Source: Panax quinquefolius (lineage: Eukaryota > Streptophyta > Magnoliopsida > Apiales > Araliaceae). Taken from it: a stretch of 64,000 nt of DNA. The stretch is taken from assembly GCA_020205615.1 (NCBI GenBank), contig CM035170.1, positions 114,738,253 to 114,802,252 of the forward strand. Direction: 5' to 3'. Below are positions 47,769-60,456 of this stretch, one piece after another; within the stretch, counting starts at the first letter, position 1; the number at the start of each line of letters is the position of its first letter. The notes beneath the pieces were generated by a model. The model ran no database searches and was not told where the DNA came from. It saw nothing but the letters and a program-made list of their open reading frames with translations. Position numbers and translations under genes: made by a program.

Positions 47769-50330
47769 TTAAATATTTCAAATTTTTCAAAATAAAAAGG
47801 AATTTCCTTATAAAATATTCATTTGATTAATGTGGATTTGGAATATTCGTTAAGCAAGTCGTTGGAATATTCGCATCGCTTCTGAATATTCGCATTTACT
47901 ACAACCAAGCAGCCCATGTGTGGGCCCCATAACTAAAGCGATCGATGAGGAAAACGACAAATATAAGTTGTTTAAAAATAATCTACAGAATTGTTACCAA
48001 GTAATACCGCTTGAATACCCTATGGTTAAAACACACTAATACGCTGCTGTCGAACAAAGAAGACACCAGATTGCATCAATTATCGATCCTTACGTAAGAA
48101 GGCACTACTCAATAATTGTTACAAAGAATTATCGCTCAAAGATTTTATTTTATCGATTCAATAATTGTCATGCTGGTATTTTATATTATCATTGCTTCAA
48201 TAATTGTCACCGCACAAGATTTCCCATTATCGATCAATAATTCATATTATTTGAATAATATTATTAGATAACATTATTGGCAATGTCTAGAAAGTTCTGC
48301 TTCAAGGAGAGGTTTGGTCACCTAATCATGCCACCAAGAAGAGATCCTTATCGAAAGCCCCTTCCCTGAACCGCCTCATCATAAATCAGATTCTCGTATA
48401 TTATTATTTGGGAATAATTAATTATTGATTTATATGATAAGAAAATATTTATTTGATATGGATATAAATGATGGATTTATTTATTATATGTGGTTATAAT
48501 TGAGGATTTAATGTTGAGGTGTTTTATCAAGATTTTTGTTTTGAATGGAGGTATTAAAAATCAAATCAAGATTTTTACGATATATCATGTGAGTTATAAT
48601 TTTTAATCCGACCGCTGATCGCTATGTATTTTTGGATATGTTATACATATATAAGTTGAGTATATGTCTACAAATTTTGAACCGTTAAAATGAAATCTAA
48701 TGATTTGTTATAAATTTTAAGAGGTGTTTGATTCTTGAAAGTAGGGTTATAATTGATTTTGGTGGAAAATTTAGAATTGAGGGGCCCCACTTGTGGTTGG
48801 TGAAAAAATGTGCTGAATTTTATTTCAAATGTGGTGGGTGGCAATAGAGCAGTAAAGCCATCAGTAAAGCAGTCAAGTCCGCTTTTACGGCTAACAACAT
48901 TTTCCTATAAATAGAGGGCTAAGTTAAATTGAAAATCACACCGTAAACAAAGTTTTCTTTTCTCTCTATATTATCGAGCGATTTTTGTGAGTATTTAGAT
49001 ACTTTGAGAGTTGTTGCTCAAGATAAGTTTCATTCAAAGATCACTCCGATCTTTCCTTCCGGCAATCGATTCTTTCGAGGTAAGGGATGTTATTTTCTTC
49101 TCAAATGATATTATTTCTTCAATATCATTACGTCAAATATCGGTTGAACTTTTTATCAAATTTGAAACTTTTCATGCTACTATTCATTTACTATTCATGA
49201 GTTACTATTCACGAAGTTACTATTCACGAAGTTACTATTCACGAAGTTACTATTCACGAGTACTATTCATGAAGCGTGAAAATGTTTTTTTTTTTGTGGA
49301 ATTTCTATCTTTTGGTGTTTGAGTTACTATTCACGATACTTTGACTATTCACGATACTAAGACTATTCACGATACTACTATTTCATCGAAAAATAAAATT
49401 TCTTCTTTTCGTCTAAAATATCTATTCGATACTAGCTTTGATCAGATCCATGTTTTGATCATTCTCAATTTTACACCACTACTATTATTATTTTGAGGTA
49501 TTTTTGAACACGGATAAAACAAAGTACTAATCCTTAATCCTTAATCCTCATTCATTTTGTTTCACCGATTCGCTTTTAAAAAAATATTTTTCATCATCCT
49601 CGCCTTAAATGATATTATTGAATATCTTCGAATATCTTTCAAGAATATCTTCGCCCAGAGCAAAGAAATGAAAAGATGAATGAATTCGAGAATATATTAT
49701 CTTCGCCCAGAAAAAGCAAAGATGAACAGTGTTTAAATGAATACGACTTAATCGATGAATATCTTCGCCTCAGTAGTAAAAGATGAATATTTGATTCCGA
49801 TATGTTTATGGATTGATGTTACAGGATAAAAGATAGACGATGAACTTTTAAATTCATACATGAAGATAGTAGTTTGCATTCTCTACTTAACTCTTCTAAT
49901 GAATTATTATTTCACCATGTATCGATTTAAAATTTGTTGCCTATCAGATTCTATTAAATTTTTCCCTCGTCAAGACTAACGATAATTTGTCAGATATTAT
50001 CTTAGTCATAATATTCTTTATCGAGCTAGTTGAGCTCACCCTTTTCCTTTTTGTTCCATTCTTCTCGTGAGGCTAGAATATAAATGAAGTACGTAGCCTG
50101 GGTAATGGAATGAAGGTTTTAGAAAGGATTGTTTAGTAGTCCTCACCATTTTTGTAAAATAATGTATCAATAAATGTGATGAGGATTTATTTGAGTATAG
50201 ATATTGTCTGTAAGATAATATTTGTATTTAAACTCACGCTTTTATCTGTAATAATAATAAAGTTGTAGTTGTTTCGCATCATGTATCGACAACCCGTAAT
50301 GGGTGATGTATACCTATTTTGGGGGCGCCA
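47769..50330 (+). mobile_element. Family-2 LTR, copy b
   Basis: It follows the polypurine tract AAGGAGGGAGG (about 47758-47768) and ends GGGGGCGCCA at 50330, directly before CAAATGGTATCGTAGC. Its first about 100 bp is permuted relative to copies a and c: the word ATAGTAAGGGTTGATTTGATTA appears before the polypurine tract. The TATA box is at 48906. The GTTACTATTCACGA minisatellite lies at 49180-49265 with about five units. Confidence 0.75.
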
Positions 50331-53300
50331 CAAATGGTATCGTAGCTAGGATACGATCTCCATGAGATCGGGAATAGAACTAGAGGGGGAGAGACGAAAA
50401 AATCCTTCGCTAAAGTGTCCTACCTAAGCTTATTTGTTAGTTGGTCAAGATATAGGATATTATGTGATATATTGATTTCTTAATTAACCCTTGTTTTATG
50501 GCAAGATTTAAGACGGCAAAAACGAAATGTCAACAATGGAGTGAATGAGACCGTGGATATACCTCTCTAATCACCAACCGTGATAATGTAATATCAAGCT
50601 TAAGAAGGAATTAGAGATATCCATGGTGAGGGAAGAATTAATAGTCAGCACCCGAGCTAGTCGCAGAGGTAGCAAAAATTAGAGTGAGGAAGAAGAGGAA
50701 CCCGAGGAGAATTTATTAGAAGAAATTTTGATCAAAATGTAAAACTACGAGATCGTATTCGTGAGCTAGAAGAACAAAGTCAAGAACCGCAAGCTGGTCG
50801 TGGAACAAAGAGATACAAACAATTCAAAATTGTGTTACCCGATATGTGATGCTCGAACAAAATCACGCTTTCGCAGTAGGGTAAGATATTAAAGTCGAAT
50901 CGAGAATTCAAATATCAAGGATCACCGAAAGAAGAAACAACCGAACGAGCGAGAGAATGAAGGATGCGGGGTAAAAGCCGCATCGACATGTTGATATTGT
51001 AGAAGAGACGTCCGATCCAAAAAAGGTTAAAATAGATGATATACATTTCTTTTTGACAAAGAATCGAAGAACCCAACATCGAAGTTTTAAATTACCCCTC
51101 AGACAGAAGCTAATAATAATCTCAATTCGATATGGATCAAGATCGATGATTCGATCATGAATCGTGAGTACGATGAAGCAAGCTTGAAGGTGGAATATGC
51201 CCTATAGAAAAGTCAATTCCAACGATAGAACGACACCAAATGCTACCCCTGCATAAGTCAAAGCCGTGTAGTTCAAAGGAGAAATGCTTGTCACGACTTC
51301 CCAACAAGTGAGGAACCCGAACGGTTAGTATGGGTTAGTTAATTATAATTTTATGTAAGTTTATACCTTATTAGATACCGCCTACCCATTCTTTTATCTC
51401 TCTCGCATGTGCTCAACGCTTAAACTCGACCGAGAAAATTAGACTTCGACCTATCTCGTGGAAACTCCGCTAGAGAAACTTTCATCACATCCACCGCTTA
51501 TAAATCTTGTTTGATTCAAGTCAGCACCATTACCTTACCCGTCGACCTTTATCTCTTTAAAGATACTTGCTTTTTTGATGTGATTTTAGGAATTGATCGT
51601 TAACTACTCATCATGCCAAAATTGATTGTTTTCGTAGTGTCATAGTTTTTTCATATTCCTAACCAACCCGTTGTATTTAATTCAAGCAACTAAACCATTA
51701 AAATCAATCACTATCATATCTAATCATAAAGCTATTCGCTTATCAAAAACTGATGTCAAGCTTTCTTAGCCCATGTTATGGATTTGAATAAAGACACGCC
51801 AAATTTGAATAATATTCCTGTTATCGACTTTCCCGACGATTTCAAGAACTTCCTGCCTACCCCGTAACGTGAAGTCAATTCTTTATCGATCTTGAACCCG
51901 CACAAAGCCCATTTCTAAAACCCCATATCGAATGGCTCCTATTGAACTTCAGAGTTAAAGGTCCAACTACAGAATTGTTGGACATCTGCTTTCATTCTGG
52001 CCCCAAGACATCTCCTCGGGGTGCTCCTGCTTTATTCAGAAAGAAGAAAGACGGAGTATGCGATTTTGTATCGACTATCTGAATCGAACCATGTCACCAT
52101 CAAGAATAGGTATCCTCTACCTCGATTGATGACTTGTTCGACCAAATGTAAGGGGCACAATTCTTTTCAAAATCGATCTTCGCTCGATATCATCACCAAG
52201 ATTAAATCGAGGATATTCCAAAGACCGCCTTCGTAACTCCCAGATGGGCATTATGAATTTTAGTCATGTCTTTCTGACTAACTAATGCTCCTCGCGGCTT
52301 TCATGGATATGATGAACCGAGTATTCAAGGAATATTTGATCATTTTGTTGTCATTTTTATCATGACATCCTTATATATTCCAAAAGTCGTGAAGATCATG
52401 AGCACCATTTGAAGTCGGTACTCCAAAGGCTTCGTGAAAACCAACTATATGCCAAATTGAAGAAATGCGAAGTTCGCTCGAGGAAGTAGCCTTTCTTGGG
52501 CATGTGGTGTCAAAACACGAGTATCCGCTGATCCGCCAAGATCAAGCAATACAAAGTCGGAGCAACCAAGCTTGCGATCAAGACGAAGCTTTTTGGGCTT
52601 AATGGTTATTATCTGAGATTCGTGGAAGGGTTTTCTCTAATCGCTACTCCATTAACTCAAATAACTCCTAAGGATACAAAATTCGCTTGAATGAAGAATG
52701 CGAGAAGAGTTTCCAAGAGCTTAAGAGGAGACTTATTTCTAAGACTGCTCTCTAACAATACCATCCGTTCTTGATGGATTTGTTATCTACAAATGATGCT
52801 TCGTGCAAAGGGTTAGGATGTGTTCTCATGCAACGTGGGAAAGTCATAGCCTATGCCTCATGACAACTTAAAGAGTATGAGAGGAATTATCCTACTCATG
52901 ATCTAGAGTCAAAAGCAATGCTGCTGCTTAAAGAAAGATACGGAGGCACTATCTATACGGGGAGAAAGTGAGATATATTCGCACCATAAAAGCCTTAAAT
53001 ATTTCTTCACTCAAAAGAACTCAACACGCTAAGCAATGACGCTGGCTTCGAACTATCGAAAGACTACGACCACACTATTCAATACCATCCCGGTAAAGTT
53101 TAACGTGGTAGCCGACGCATCGAGTAGAAGATCATATGCGAACGAAAAGGATGATGTCAAGTATACGACAGAGCCAACTTTAATAGAAAAGTTAAGGTCG
53201 CTTCCCACCGAATCTTGAGTCGATGCGTATGAAGAAGAAAGTACAAGAAGGAGCTATTCCTAAGCGAGAATCGATGAAGAAGGAATACTTCGAGTCCACT

Positions 53301-54641
53301 CTAGACTTTGTGGTTCCTAACGACTGATTTGAAGAACAAGATTACGATGGAGGCACACAATACACCATTTGCAATCCATCCTCGAAGTACTAAATGTATC
53401 GTGATCTTCGACATACATTTTGGTGGAACAATACGAAGAGAGAGAGATTGCAAAGTTTATCTCAATGTGTTTAACTTGTCAACGGTAAAGGCGAGCATCT
53501 AGTACCTAAGGGTCCGCTGAACCACTCGAGATTCCTGAATGGAAGTGGGAACACATTACCATGGATTTCACACGGGTCTTCCTACTTCGCTTTCTCAAGG
53601 CATCAATGCTATTTGGGTTATTGTTGATAGATTAACCAAATCGCTTTCATTTCTTGCCGATACGGAGACTTATTCCCTCGAACGCCTTGCTAGTACGTAC
53701 GTAAATGAGATCAGTGAGGTCACGGGCATGCCTCAGATCCATAGTTTCGATCGCGACCCAAGATTCACTTCAAGATTTTGGGTTAGCTTGCAAAAAGCTA
53801 CGGGCACGGATTTGCGATTTAGTTCGCATACCATCCCCAAACCAGACGGACAATCGTAGAGGACTATTCAAACTCTCAAGATTTATTAAGACTCGTGGTC
53901 CTGACTTCAAGGGCGCTGATAAGTATTTACCATCGGTGGAATTCTCCTACAACAACAAAGCTTATCGTGCAAGTATAGTGTGGCTCCATTCAAGCATTAT
54001 ATGGACGAAAATGTCGCTTCCAATATGTTGGGATGAGGTGGGTGAAGCAACATTGTTGGGACCCGAAAGTTAAGACGTATGACTCACCGAAAAGATCCAA
54101 ATGATTCGACAACGATACAAACCAAGACAAGATCGACAAAAGAGTTATGCGATCTTCATCGAAAGGACGGGAATTTAGTGTAGGGATCATGTATTATCAT
54201 GAAGTCGCTCCACATGGAAGGGAGTTACAAGATTTGGGAAGAGAGGAAAGCTCAATCCACGATTTATCGTCCATTTCAAATTCTCGACCGAGTAGGAAAT
54301 GTAGCCTATGACTCATAAGCATTCTCCAGTATGTCTCGTGTTCATAATGTGTTTCATATATCCGCATTTCAAATATGTGAAAGACCCAACCACGCTATAG
54401 AAGTTAGAACCTGACGAGATAGCCAAGACTTAACGATGAGGAGGAGGTACCGCCAAGATTTTGATAGAAAGGAGCATGTCCCACGCCAAGAAAGGTCATA
54501 CCACAAGTTAAAGTTTTGTGGAGGAATCATGCTATGAGGAAAATGACCGAATTGAAACTAAATGAAAGCGAGGTATCCTCACCTTTTCAAACACTGTGTA
54601 CGTACGCCAATTTCGAGGACGAAATTTCATAAGGAGGGAGG
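50331..54641 (+). pseudogene. Family-2 gag-pol remnant, third and fullest copy
   Basis: All parts of a Ty3/gypsy chromovirus are recognisable, in broken frames: primer-binding-site-like sequence (50334), gag leader (50500-50885), protease (about 51345-51620), reverse transcriptase (NRYPLPR near 52100; DDILIYSK equivalent near 52360), RNase H (52590-53130), integrase zinc finger (53350-53490) and core (HITMDF near 53555; [15 protein letters not shown] near 53754; the segment 53880-54010 with EFSYNNKAY), then the C-terminal region (54330-54600) similar to the chromodomain-bearing tail of 59301-59630. A polypurine tract AAGGAGGGAGG ends the unit. No protein longer than about 120 residues survives. 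Confidence 0.8.
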
Positions 54642-57305
54642 TCAGAAGACCCCAAAATTTTTTTTAATAAAAAGGAATTTCCTTTATTTATTATTTTGAA
54701 ATAGTAAGGGTTGATTTGATTAATGTGGATAGTTAGGGTAAAATACGCAAATATTTCAAAATAAGCAAGTGGTTATAAAATATTCATCATTGCTTTGAAT
54801 ATTCGTTTGGTCGTGGAATATTCAGATCGCTTGGGAATATTCGTATTTACGGCAAGCAAATGTGTGGGCCCCATAACTGAAAAGCGATTGATGAGGAAAA
54901 CGACAAATATAAGTTGTTTAAAAATAACTACAGAATTGTTACCAAGTAATACCGCTGAATACCCGCGTTAAAACACACTAATACGCCATTGTCAACAAGA
55001 AAGACACCAGATTGATCATTGCATCAATTATCGATCCTTACGTAAGAAGGCACTACTCAATAATTGTTACAAAGAATTATCGCTCAAAGATTTTATTTTA
55101 TCGATTCAATAATTGTCATATTGGTATTTTATATTATCATTGCTTCAATAATTGTCACCGCACAAAGATTTCCCATTATCGATCAATAATTCATATTATT
55201 TGAATAATATTATTAGATAACATTATTGGCAATGTCTAGAAAGTTCTCGCTTTAAGGAGAGGTTTGGTCACCTAATCATGCCACCAGAAAGAGAGATCCT
55301 TATCGAAAGCCCCTTTCCTCGAAACCGCCTCGTCATTATAATCAGGATTCTCGTAATATTATTTGGGAATAATTAATTATTGATTTATATGATAAGAAAA
55401 TATTTATTTGATATGGATATAAATGATGGATTTATTTATTATATGTGGTTATAATCAAGGATTTAATGTTGAGGTGTTTTATCAAGATTTTGCTTTGAAT
55501 GGAGGTATTAAAAATCAAATCAAGATTTTTACGATATATCATGCGTGAGTTATAATTTTTAATCCGACCGCTGATCGCTATGATTTTTGGATATGTTATA
55601 CATATATAAGTCGAGTATAGTATATGTCACAAATTTTGAACCGCTAAAATGAAATGATGATTTGTTATAAATTTTAAGAGGTGTTTGATTCTAAAAAGTA
55701 GGGTTATAATTGATTTTTTTGGAAAATTTAGAATTGAGTGGGCCCCACTTGTGTGGTTGGTGAAAAAATGTGCTGAATTTTATTTCAAAAATGTGGTGGG
55801 TGGCAATAGTAGTAGTAAAGCCATCATCAGTAGCAGTCAAGTCCGCTTCTACGGCTAACATTTTCCTATAAATGAGGGCTAAGTTAGAATTGAAAATCAC
55901 ACCGTAAACAAAGTTTTCTCTTCTCTCTATATTATCGAGCGATTTTTTGTGAGTATTTAGATACTTTGAGAGTTGTTGCTCAAGATAAGTTTCATTCAAA
56001 GATCACTTCCGATCTTTCCTTCCGGCAATCGATTCTTTTCGAGGTAAGGGATGTTATTTTCTTCAAAATGATATTATTTCTTCAATATCATTACGTCAAA
56101 TATCGGTTGAACTTTTTATCAAATTTGAACTTTTTCATGCTCTAAGTTACTATTCATGAGTTACTATTCACGAAGTTACTATTCATGAGTTACTATTCAC
56201 GAGTTACTATTCACGAGTACTATTCACGAAGTACTATTCATGAAAGCGTGAAAATGTTTTTTTGTGGAATTTCTATCTTTTGGTGCTGAGTTACTATTCA
56301 CGATACTAAGACTATTCACGATACTACAGACTATTCACGATACTTATTACTATTCATAAAAAAATAAATTTCTTCTTTTCGTCTAAAATATCTATTCTCG
56401 ATACTAGCTTTGATCAGATCCATGTTTTGATCATTCTCAATTTTACACCACTACGATTATTTTGAGGTATTTTTGAACATGGATAAAACAAAGTACTAAT
56501 CCTTAATCCTTAATCCTCATCATTTTGTTTCACCGATTCGCTTTTAAAAATATTTTTCATCATCCTCGCCTTAAAATGATGATATTATTGAATATCTTCG
56601 GCCCAGTAGAAGGCAAAGATGAATGATTTCAAGAATATCTTTCGCCCCAGAGTAAAGATGAAGTGTTTAAAAGAATACGAAAATATCTTATCTTCGCCCA
56701 GAAGGCAAAGATGAACAGTGTTTAAATGAATACGACTAAATCGATGAATATCTTCGCCCAGAGTAAAAGATGAATATTTGATTCCGTATGTTTATGGATT
56801 GTTGTTACAGGATAAAAGATAGACGATGAACTTTTAAATTCATACATGTAAGATAGTAGTTTGCATTCTCTACTTAACTCTTCTAATGAATTATTATTTC
56901 ACATAATATTGATTTAAAATTTGTTGCCTATCAGATTCTATTAAATTTTTCCCTCGTCAAGACTAACGATAATTTGTCAGATATTATCTTAGTCATAATA
57001 TTCTTTATCGAGCTAGTTGAGCTCACCCTTTTCCTTTTTGTTCCATTCTTCTCGTGAGGCGAGAATATAATGAATATAATGAGCCTAGCCTGGGTAATGA
57101 ATGAAGGTTTTAGAAAGGATTGTTTAGTAGTCCTCACCATTTTTGTAAAATAATGTATCAATAAATGTGATGAGGATTTATTTGAGTATAGATATTGTCT
57201 CTGTAAAGATATATTTGTATTTAAACTCACAGCTTTATCGTCATAATAATAAAGTTGTAGTTGTTTCGCACTATGTATCGACAACTCGTAATGGGTGATG
57301 TATAC
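54642..57305 (+). mobile_element. Family-2 LTR, copy c, 3' end cut off
   Basis: It begins TCAGAAGACCCCAAAATTTT after the polypurine tract, where the related solo LTR reads TGTAAGACCCC. It matches copies a and b to GGGTGATGTATAC, then at 57305 runs into pol sequence of family 1, about 25 bp short of the normal LTR end. The minisatellite at 56150-56240 has a different unit number and order from copies a and b. Confidence 0.8.
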
Positions 57306-57560
57306 GAAGCAACATTTGAGGTCGACACTCCAAAAGCTTCGTGAGTATAAACTTTATGCCAAGTTGAAGAAATGCGAATTCTGGCTTGAGGAAGTAGCAT
57401 TCCTTGGGCACGTAGTATCAAGTCATGGAATATTTGTTGACCCAACAAAGATTGAAGCAATTCAAAGCTAGGAGCAACCTAAATCGCCGACCAAGAATCG
57501 TAGTTTTCTCGGTTTAACTGGTTATTATCGGAGATTCGTGGAAGGATTTTCTCGAATCGC
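57306..57560 (+). pseudogene. Family-1 reverse transcriptase, thumb end
   Basis: It resumes a Ty3/gypsy pol in the last part of reverse transcriptase: [20 protein letters not shown], then [11 protein letters not shown], followed by a stop (TAG near 57471) where Trp is expected, and [13 protein letters not shown]. It is clearly related to, but distinct from, the family-2 copies, with base differences throughout. It defines the right side of the family-2 block. Confidence 0.7.
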
Positions 57561-57981
57561 TACTCCATTGACTCAGCTGACTCGGAAAGATACAAAGTTC
57601 GATTGGAGCGAAGAATGTGAGAAGAGTTTTCAAGGACTCAAGAGGAGACTCATTTCGACACCTGTTCTGACAATACCATCTGGTTCGGAGGGATTTGTCA
57701 TCTACAGTGATGCTTCGGGCAAAGGGTTAGGATGTGTTCTCATGCAACATGGAAAAGTCATAGCCTATGCCTCAAGACAACTCAAAGAATATGAGAGGAA
57801 TTATCCTACTTATGATCTGAAGTTGGCAAATTGTTGTCTTCGCACTAAAGATTTGGAGGCATTACTTGTATGGGAGAAGGTGGAGATCTTTACGGATCAT
57901 AAAAGCCTCAAATATTTCTTTACTCAAAAGGAACTTAACATGCGACAACGACGTTGGCTTGAATCGGCTGAAAGATTATGA
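57538..57981 (+). CDS. Family-1 RT connection and RNase H fragment
   Basis: An open frame of 147 codons: [18 protein letters not shown], then [19 protein letters not shown] (RNase H first Asp in YSDAS), [19 protein letters not shown] and [18 protein letters not shown]. The family signature ...TDHKSLKYF is intact. The Glu expected in DLELAAVVFALK is altered ([15 protein letters not shown]), so the enzyme would be damaged. The start is arbitrary, because the frame is part of a longer polyprotein that is interrupted on both sides. Confidence 0.75.
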   Translation: MEGFSRIATPLTQLTRKDTKFDWSEECEKSFQGLKRRLISTPVLTIPSGSEGFVIYSDASGKGLGCVLMQHGKVIAYASRQLKEYERNYPTYDLKLANCCLRTKDLEALLVWEKVEIFTDHKSLKYFFTQKELNMRQRRWLESAERL

Positions 57982-59300
57982 TCATACCATCCTCGGAAAG
58001 TGAACGTGGTAGTGACGATTGAAAGTAGAAGATCATATGCAAGCACGAGTCTGCGATATTGTCAACGAAAGGCCCATTTTGTGTGACTTGCAAAGGATGG
58101 AGATAGAGTTAAAGACTCCGAGATCCATGTGATGATGGCGAATATAACGAGTAGAACCGACTTTTAATCGATAAAGTTAAAGTCGCCCAAGTTACGGACA
58201 CTGGAGTCGATGCGTATGAGGAAGAAAGTGCAAGAAGGTGCTATCGCCGGAAGCAAGAATCGATGAAGAAGGAATACTTGAGTCAACTCCGCAATTTGTG
58301 TTCCTAACGCATTCACGATTTAAAGTATAAAATCATGATGGAAGCGCACAACACACCATTTGTAATCCATCCTAGAGTACCAAAATGTATCATGATATTC
58401 GCCATACATTTTGGTGGAGCAATATGAAGAGAGAGATAAGCGTTGTTTATCTCAAGGTGTCTAACTTGTCAACGAGTTAAAAGCGGAGCATCAAGTACCA
58501 AAAGGTCCATCAGAACCACTTGAAATTCCAGAATGGAAGTGGGAGCATATTACCATGGATTTTGTTATCGGTCTTCCTAAGGTTTTTTAAGGCATAGATG
58601 CGATTTGGGTCATTGTTGATAGATTGACCAAGTCTGCTCATTTCTTACCGATACGAGAAACTTATACACTTGAACGCCTTGTTCATATGTATATAAACGA
58701 GATTGTAAGATCGCATGGTATGCCTAAGATCCATAGTTTCCGATCGAGACCCAAGATTCACTTCACGATTTTGGGTTAGTTTGCAAAAAGCTATCTTGCA
58801 TTGGACTTACGATTTAGCTTTCGGCATATCATCCTCAAACAGACGGACAGTCGGAGAGGACTATTCAAACTCTTGAAGATCTATTAAGACTCTATGTCCT
58901 TGATTTCAAGGGAAGCTGGGACAAGTTATTACCATTGGTAGAGTTTTCCTACAACAATAGTTATCAATCAAGTATTGGCATGGCTCCATTCGAAGCGTTG
59001 TATAGAAGAAGGTGTCGCTTCTCAAGATCTTTGGGATGAGGTGGGTGAAGCAACGTTGTTGGGACCGGGTTGGTACGTATGATCACGGAAAAGATTCAAA
59101 CGATCTGACAACGTATAAAAACCTCACAAGATCGACAAAAGAGTTATGCTGATCTTCATCGAAATGACGTGGAATTCGATATAGGAGATCATGAGTTGTT
59201 ACGTGTTGCTCCATGGAAAGGAGTTACGAGATTTAAAAAGAGAGGAAAACTCAATCCTCGATTCATCGACCCATTTTTAATCCTCGATTGAGTAGGAACT
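57982..59300 (+). pseudogene. Family-1 integrase remnant
   Basis: The zinc-binding region (HNTPFVIHP near 58350; CLTCQRVKAEHQ near 58460), the core with HITMDFVIGLPK (58548) and [11 protein letters not shown] (58600), then [10 protein letters not shown] (58747) and the third-acidic-residue region (58920-59030) are seen in several frames. Frame breaks are fewer than in the family-2 copies. The linker to the C-terminal domain continues into the next open frame. Confidence 0.7.
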
Positions 59301-59630
59301 GTGGCTTATAGACTCGCTTTACCGCCAAGTATGTCTCGTGTTCATAACGTTTTTCACATATCCATGTTACGTAAATATGTGAAAGACCCGAACCACATTA
59401 TTGAGTTAGAACCGGACGAAATAGCGGAAGATTTGACGTATGAAGAGGTTCCTGTTCAAATTTTGGATAAGAAGGAACATATTCTACGCTCCAAGGTTAT
59501 ACCTCAAGTCAAAGTTTTGTGGAGAAACCATAATGTTGAAGAAATGACTTGGGAGTTAGAATCTGAAATGAAATCAAGGTATCCTTACCTCTTCGACATA
59601 CCAGTATACCAATTTATTTCGAGGGCTTAA
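59301..59630 (+). CDS. Family-1 integrase C-terminus with chromodomain-like end
   Basis: An open frame of 109 codons: YRLALPPSMSRVHNVFHISM and LRKYVKDPNHIIELEPDE, then TYEEVPVQILDKKEHILRSK, IPQVKVLWRNHNVEEMTWE and SEMKSRYPYLF before a stop. The HNVFHISMLRKY box and the VKVLWRNH..EEMTWE box are the conserved C-terminal part and chromodomain-like fold of plant chromoviruses (Tekay/Del type as I know it). A polypurine tract AAGAAGGGAGG and the 3' LTR follow within 20 bp. It is the best-preserved coding piece of this element. Confidence 0.75.
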   Translation: MAYRLALPPSMSRVHNVFHISMLRKYVKDPNHIIELEPDEIAEDLTYEEVPVQILDKKEHILRSKVIPQVKVLWRNHNVEEMTWELESEMKSRYPYLFDIPVYQFISRA

Positions 59631-59649
59631 ATTTCATAAGAAGGGAGGT

Positions 59650-60456
59650 TGTAAACCCAACTTTTATAAATAAAGATGAATTTTCTATAATATTATTTTT
59701 GAATATTATGGAGTAAATTTGATATAATGTTATAGTTGTGGGTAATATTTATAAATTTTGCAAAGTAAGCAAGTTGTTATAAATATTCGTTTGGTCTGGG
59801 AATATTCTTTTGTTTGGGGAATATTCGTGACGACTCAAGACAATCATTAATGGACCCCACAACGGAATTATTGTCGGATTGATCGAAAATGACAAAAATA
59901 CTTTATGAAAATAACTTGCGGAGGTGTTACTTAATTAAAAGCGTTGAACTACCCTTAGTAAAAGTACGATGTCTGCTGTGATTGCAAGAAGACACACGGT
60001 ATTGATTATTGATGCTTACGTGAGGAAGTCACCACTATACTCAATTATTGCTACTGATAATTGCTACATCATCATCTCTTTATATTATTGATTCAATTAT
60101 TGTCACAATATCATCTCAGATAATATGTTATATTATTAAATCAATAATTGAGACGACAAGTTATAAATGATTAATAATTGTTGAAAGATTAAATATGTGT
60201 TGATTAAAATAAAATGATTTGTGGTAATATTTATTCAATCCTCAATGATGTATAAAAAGTCTATTATGAGACGCGTTTGTGGTAAGTTTGGTTATATTAT
60301 AAATAGTATGTCATCATCTAAGAGTCTTTTCGTCAATAGTAATTACCTTCGCCAATAGTAATTACCTTCGTCAATAGTAATTACCTTTACTAGACGTCAA
60401 ACCACTTAACGTGTCATATTACAGGCGTCGAACCAATTGTCGTTTCACATTACAGG
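59650..60456 (+). mobile_element. Family-1 3' LTR, left part
   Basis: It starts TGTAAACCCAACTTTTATAA directly after the polypurine tract and matches the 5' LTR at 36272 (for example TAAATAAAGATGAATTTTCTATAA). It is interrupted in the GCGTCGAACCA repeat zone, where a family-2 LTR has been inserted. Confidence 0.8.
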
